Assembly (NCBI RefSeq): GCF_024330105.1 | Contig: NZ_JANDHW010000005.1 | Coordinates: 62,001-126,000 of the forward strand | From: Coprobacter tertius | GTDB taxonomy: Bacteria; Bacteroidota; Bacteroidia; Bacteroidales; Coprobacteraceae | Length of the DNA: 64,000 nt | Direction of reading: 5' to 3' | Shown here: one piece after another, positions 61,022 to 64,000 of the stretch | Numbering within the stretch: the first letter of the stretch is position 1 | Layout of the letters: the number at the start of each line of letters is the position of its first letter | The notes under the pieces: generated by a model | The model's input: the letters and a program-made list of their open reading frames with translations, nothing else | Told to the model about the DNA's origin: nothing | Database searches by the model: none | Made by a program: the position numbers and the translations under genes

Positions 61022-64000
61022 ATGCTACAAATTTATGAATTTATAGTGAAACAAGCGAAGATCAGAAAGAGTTTTATACTTTTTTTCTGTTTGCTCTTTC
61101 TGCAAGCACCTGTCTTTGCTCAATCTGGTGAAACAATCACTATAAAAAAACAAAAAATTACAGTGATCGAAGCACTTCAGGAAGTAGCTCGACAAGCCCA
61201 TATGTATGTGGGTTACAATGCCTCTCAATTAAAAGACAAACCCGATATTTCACTAAACATCGAAAAGGAAACTTTACAACAAGCCCTTTCTCGAATACTA
61301 AAGGGTACTGGTTTCTCATACCGCATTAAAGACAGGAATATTGCCATTGTTCCCGATAATAAACCAGAAACAGAAACTATTAAAAAATTAGTGACCGGCA
61401 AAGTAACCGATGAGAGCGGAGAACCGCTCATTGGTGTAAGCGTCGCTATCATGGGTAGTACGATGGGGGTAATCACCGACGTTGACGGAAAATTTTCTAT
61501 CGAAGTTCCGGTCGGCAGCACTCTTACGCTCTCATACGTGGGCTTTAAGACACAACATATAAAGATAAACGATCGTAATATATACGATATAAAAATGCTT
61601 TCCGATACCAAGCAACTCAATGATGTAGTAGTAACGGCTTTAGGTATCAAACGCGAACAAAAAGCGTTGAGCTATAATGTGCAACAAGTAAAATCAGACG
61701 ACTTTACACAAATAAAAGACGCAAACTTTATAAACAGCCTGGCAGGTAAAGTTGCCGGAGCTACCATCAATACCAGTTCTTCGGGAGTAGGCGGAGCCAG
61801 CAAAGTCGTCATGCGTGGTGCAAAATCTATCGAGCAGTCGAGTAACGCCCTTTATGTAATCGACGGTATTCCTATGTACAACTTCGGCGGAAACGGCGGT
61901 ACAGAATTCGACTCGAGGGGAACAACCGAGGCTATCGCCGACCTGAATCCCGACGATATCGAAAGCATATCGGTACTTACAGGAGCTGCTGCTGCTGCCT
62001 TATACGGTAGCAATGCCGCCAACGGAGCGATCTTGATTACTACTAAAAAAGGAAAAGTAGGTAAAGCCCAGATCACCGTATCGAGTAATACCGATTTCCT
62101 GAAACCTTTTGTATTACCCCGTTTCCAAAACCGGTACGGCACCGGTAGCAACGGAAATCCCGACGGTTCTACTTCACAAAGCTGGGGTCCGCTACTTAAT
62201 CAGGCCAGTTACCGGGGATATACTCCCAATGAATTTTTCGAAACAGGTATCGTTTATACCAATTCTATTACCCTTTCGGCAGGAACCGAAAAAAATCAAA
62301 GTTTTTTCTCTGCTGCTTCGGTAAACTCCGACGGTATGATACCCAACAATCGTTATAACCGTTTTAATTTCACTTTCCGAAATACGACGTCGTTCCTCAA
62401 TGACAAGATGAAACTCGATGTAGGAGCCGGATATATTATACAAAACGACCGGAATATGACCAATCAGGGAGTATATTCCAACCCACTCGTACCGGCTTAT
62501 CTTTTCCCGAGAGGAGATGATTTCTCTCTCATAAAATCGTTCGAACGCTGGGATCCCGCCCGTAAAATTATGACCATGTTTTGGCCCCAGGGAGAAGGTG
62601 ATTTAAGAATGCAAAATCCTTATTGGATCGCTTATCGTAATCTTCGTGAAAACAACAAGAAGAGATACATGTTGTCGGCTCAGTTGAGCTACGATATCAC
62701 CGACTGGATAAACATTACAGGCCGTGTGCGCGTAGATAATACCAATGGAAAATACGAACAGAAATTATACGCCAGTTCCAACCCTACGCTCACCGAAGGC
62801 AGCTCACAAGGATACTATGCCATAGAGACAAATGAAAATTCGCAGACTTACGCCGATGTCTTACTAAACATCAACAAACGTTTCGGCGATTATTCACTCG
62901 TCGCTAATATAGGAGCCAGCATTACCGATAATGCAAGCGACGCATTGAGTTACCGGGGGCCCATCCGTGAAAAAGGCATCCCCAACGTATTTAATGTTTT
63001 CGACCTCGACAACTCTAAAAAACGTGCCCGCCAAGAAGGTTGGGAAGAACAAACACAGTCGGTATTCGCCAGTGCGGAACTGGGATGGAAAAGTATGATC
63101 TATCTATCTCTTACCGGACGTAACGACTGGGCATCGCAACTTGCCAACTCTCCACAATCTTCATTTTTTTACCCTTCGATAGGATTATCAGCCATAATTT
63201 CTCAAATGGCAAAAATGCCCGAAGAAATCGAATATCTCAAAGTCCGTGCATCATTCAGTTCGGTAGGTACACCCTATCCTCGCTTTCTCACTATTCCCAC
63301 TTACGAATACAACGAAACGACCCAAAGCTGGAGTGCCAAAACCCATTTTCCGATCGGAAAACTTTATCCTGAACGTACCGATTCCTGGGAAGTAGGTATC
63401 GACGCCCGTTTCCTCAAAGGATTTACCTTGAGTGCCTCGTTCTACCGAGCCAATACTTATAATCAAACTTTCGATCCCAAAATATCGGTATCATCAGGTT
63501 ATTCTAAGATATACCTGCAAACAGGATATGTACGCAACACCGGTATAGAAGCCATGCTTGGGTACCGACACGACTGGAACGGGTTTACGTGGGATACCGG
63601 TCTTACCTTCAGCAAAAACCAAAATAAGATCATCGAACTGGTAGATAATTATATACACCCCGAAACAGGACAACCGATTACCCTCGACAAATTAGAAATG
63701 AAGGCATTGGGAAAAGCTAAATTTATTTTAAAAAAAGGAGGTACACTGGGCGACCTCTATACGACTTCGGGCCTTAAAAGAGATGAAAAAGGACAAATCG
63801 AGATCGACAACAACGGTAATGTAACCACCGTCGATAATCTCGAAGATATCAAACTCGGTTCTGTCTTTCCCAAATGTAATTTTGCCTGGCATAACCAATT
63901 CTCATACAGAGGAATCTCTCTTTCGGCTTTATTTACAGCACGTATCGGGGGTATCGTATATTCGGCGACCCAAGCTGCACTCGACCAATACGGTGTTTCC
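61022..64000 (+). CDS. SusC/RagA-family TonB-dependent transporter (3' end off window)
   Basis: The open frame of 993 codons runs to the window edge. It starts with a long N-terminal extension and signal (IRKSFILFFCLLFLQAPVFAQ). An STN domain follows (about 40-110: ITVIEALQEVARQAHMYVGYNASQL), then the carboxypeptidase-regulatory-like domain (about 120-205: GKVTDESGEPLIGVSVAIMGS), TonB box (NDVVVTALGIKREQKA) and the plug (LAGKVAGATINTSSSGVGG, YVIDGIPMYNF). The barrel is still continuing at the edge. It belongs to the sigma/FecR pair upstream; its SusD partner should lie just beyond the window. Ligand unknown. Confidence 0.93.
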   Translation, partial: MLQIYEFIVKQAKIRKSFILFFCLLFLQAPVFAQSGETITIKKQKITVIEALQEVARQAHMYVGYNASQLKDKPDISLNIEKETLQQALSRILKGTGFSYRIKDRNIAIVPDNKPETETIKKLVTGKVTDESGEPLIGVSVAIMGSTMGVITDVDGKFSIEVPVGSTLTLSYVGFKTQHIKINDRNIYDIKMLSDTKQLNDVVVTALGIKREQKALSYNVQQVKSDDFTQIKDANFINSLAGKVAGATINTSSSGVGGASKVVMRGAKSIEQSSNALYVIDGIPMYNFGGNGGTEFDSRGTTEAIADLNPDDIESISVLTGAAAAALYGSNAANGAILITTKKGKVGKAQITVSSNTDFLKPFVLPRFQNRYGTGSNGNPDGSTSQSWGPLLNQASYRGYTPNEFFETGIVYTNSITLSAGTEKNQSFFSAASVNSDGMIPNNRYNRFNFTFRNTTSFLNDKMKLDVGAGYIIQNDRNMTNQGVYSNPLVPAYLFPRGDDFSLIKSFERWDPARKIMTMFWPQGEGDLRMQNPYWIAYRNLRENNKKRYMLSAQLSYDITDWINITGRVRVDNTNGKYEQKLYASSNPTLTEGSSQGYYAIETNENSQTYADVLLNINKRFGDYSLVANIGASITDNASDALSYRGPIREKGIPNVFNVFDLDNSKKRARQEGWEEQTQSVFASAELGWKSMIYLSLTGRNDWASQLANSPQSSFFYPSIGLSAIISQMAKMPEEIEYLKVRASFSSVGTPYPRFLTIPTYEYNETTQSWSAKTHFPIGKLYPERTDSWEVGIDARFLKGFTLSASFYRANTYNQTFDPKISVSSGYSKIYLQTGYVRNTGIEAMLGYRHDWNGFTWDTGLTFSKNQNKIIELVDNYIHPETGQPITLDKLEMKALGKAKFILKKGGTLGDLYTTSGLKRDEKGQIEIDNNGNVTTVDNLEDIKLGSVFPKCNFAWHNQFSYRGISLSALFTARIGGIVYSATQAALDQYGVS

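Noticed and set aside
1-64000. CRISPR array or cas genes
   Set aside because: No regularly spaced short exact repeats with unique spacers and no Cas-like protein were found on either strand.

Overview
The window is chromosomal DNA from a low-GC member of the Bacteroidales. The evidence is several SusC/SusD outer-membrane pairs with ECF-sigma/FecR regulators, type IX secretion (T9SS) style C-terminal tails, -7 promoter elements of the TAnnTTTG type, and host-typical versions of FtsK, MnmE and IorAB. The gene set suggests a gut Barnesiella/Coprobacter-like lineage. That placement is inference and was not tested.

Layout. 1-15110 is ordinary core: the 3' part of dxs, trkA-trkH potassium uptake, ftsK-lolA-trxB, a Crp-family regulator, manA with a GHL10 glycosidase-like protein, a nitroreductase and a large secreted metallophosphatase. 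15167-18643 is a very small (about 3.47 kb) integrative element inserted in the 3' end of a tRNA-Ser(GCU) gene. Both junctions and the repressor/promoter switch can be read directly. 18821-24981 returns to core: mltG, iorAB, a sugar-type MFS carrier and a flavodiiron protein.

25027-39263 is an accessory island ending at the 3' end of mnmE. It has two visible pseudogenes, a four-gene operon of XRE regulator, HsdM, HsdS and a GIY-YIG protein with no hsdR in the window, a decayed zone of about 120-bp imperfect repeats, two tyrosine recombinases (one lacking canonical catalytic residues), a triple-HTH zinc-ribbon protein, a SIMPL lipoprotein, a DUF2971 protein, and a diverged second copy of the mnmE 3' end.

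39267-46306 holds mnmE, a NucA-type nuclease, a DUF2007 protein, a GH2 glycosidase and an unknown lipoprotein. 46627-58804 is a minus-strand SusCD locus. Its neighbours are a glycerophosphodiester phosphodiesterase, an organophosphate-antiporter-type carrier, a metallo-beta-lactamase-fold hydrolase, an NHL-repeat lipoprotein, a FecR anti-sigma and a sigma factor broken by a frameshift. I infer glycerophosphodiester scavenging rather than simple glycan use. 59177-64000 starts a second, divergent sigma/FecR/SusC locus that runs off the window.

The observations most worth following are the chimeric tRNA-Ser with a mismatched acceptor stem left by integration, the face-to-face promoter switch with three operator-like palindromes in that element, and the HsdR-less HsdMS-GIY-YIG operon.
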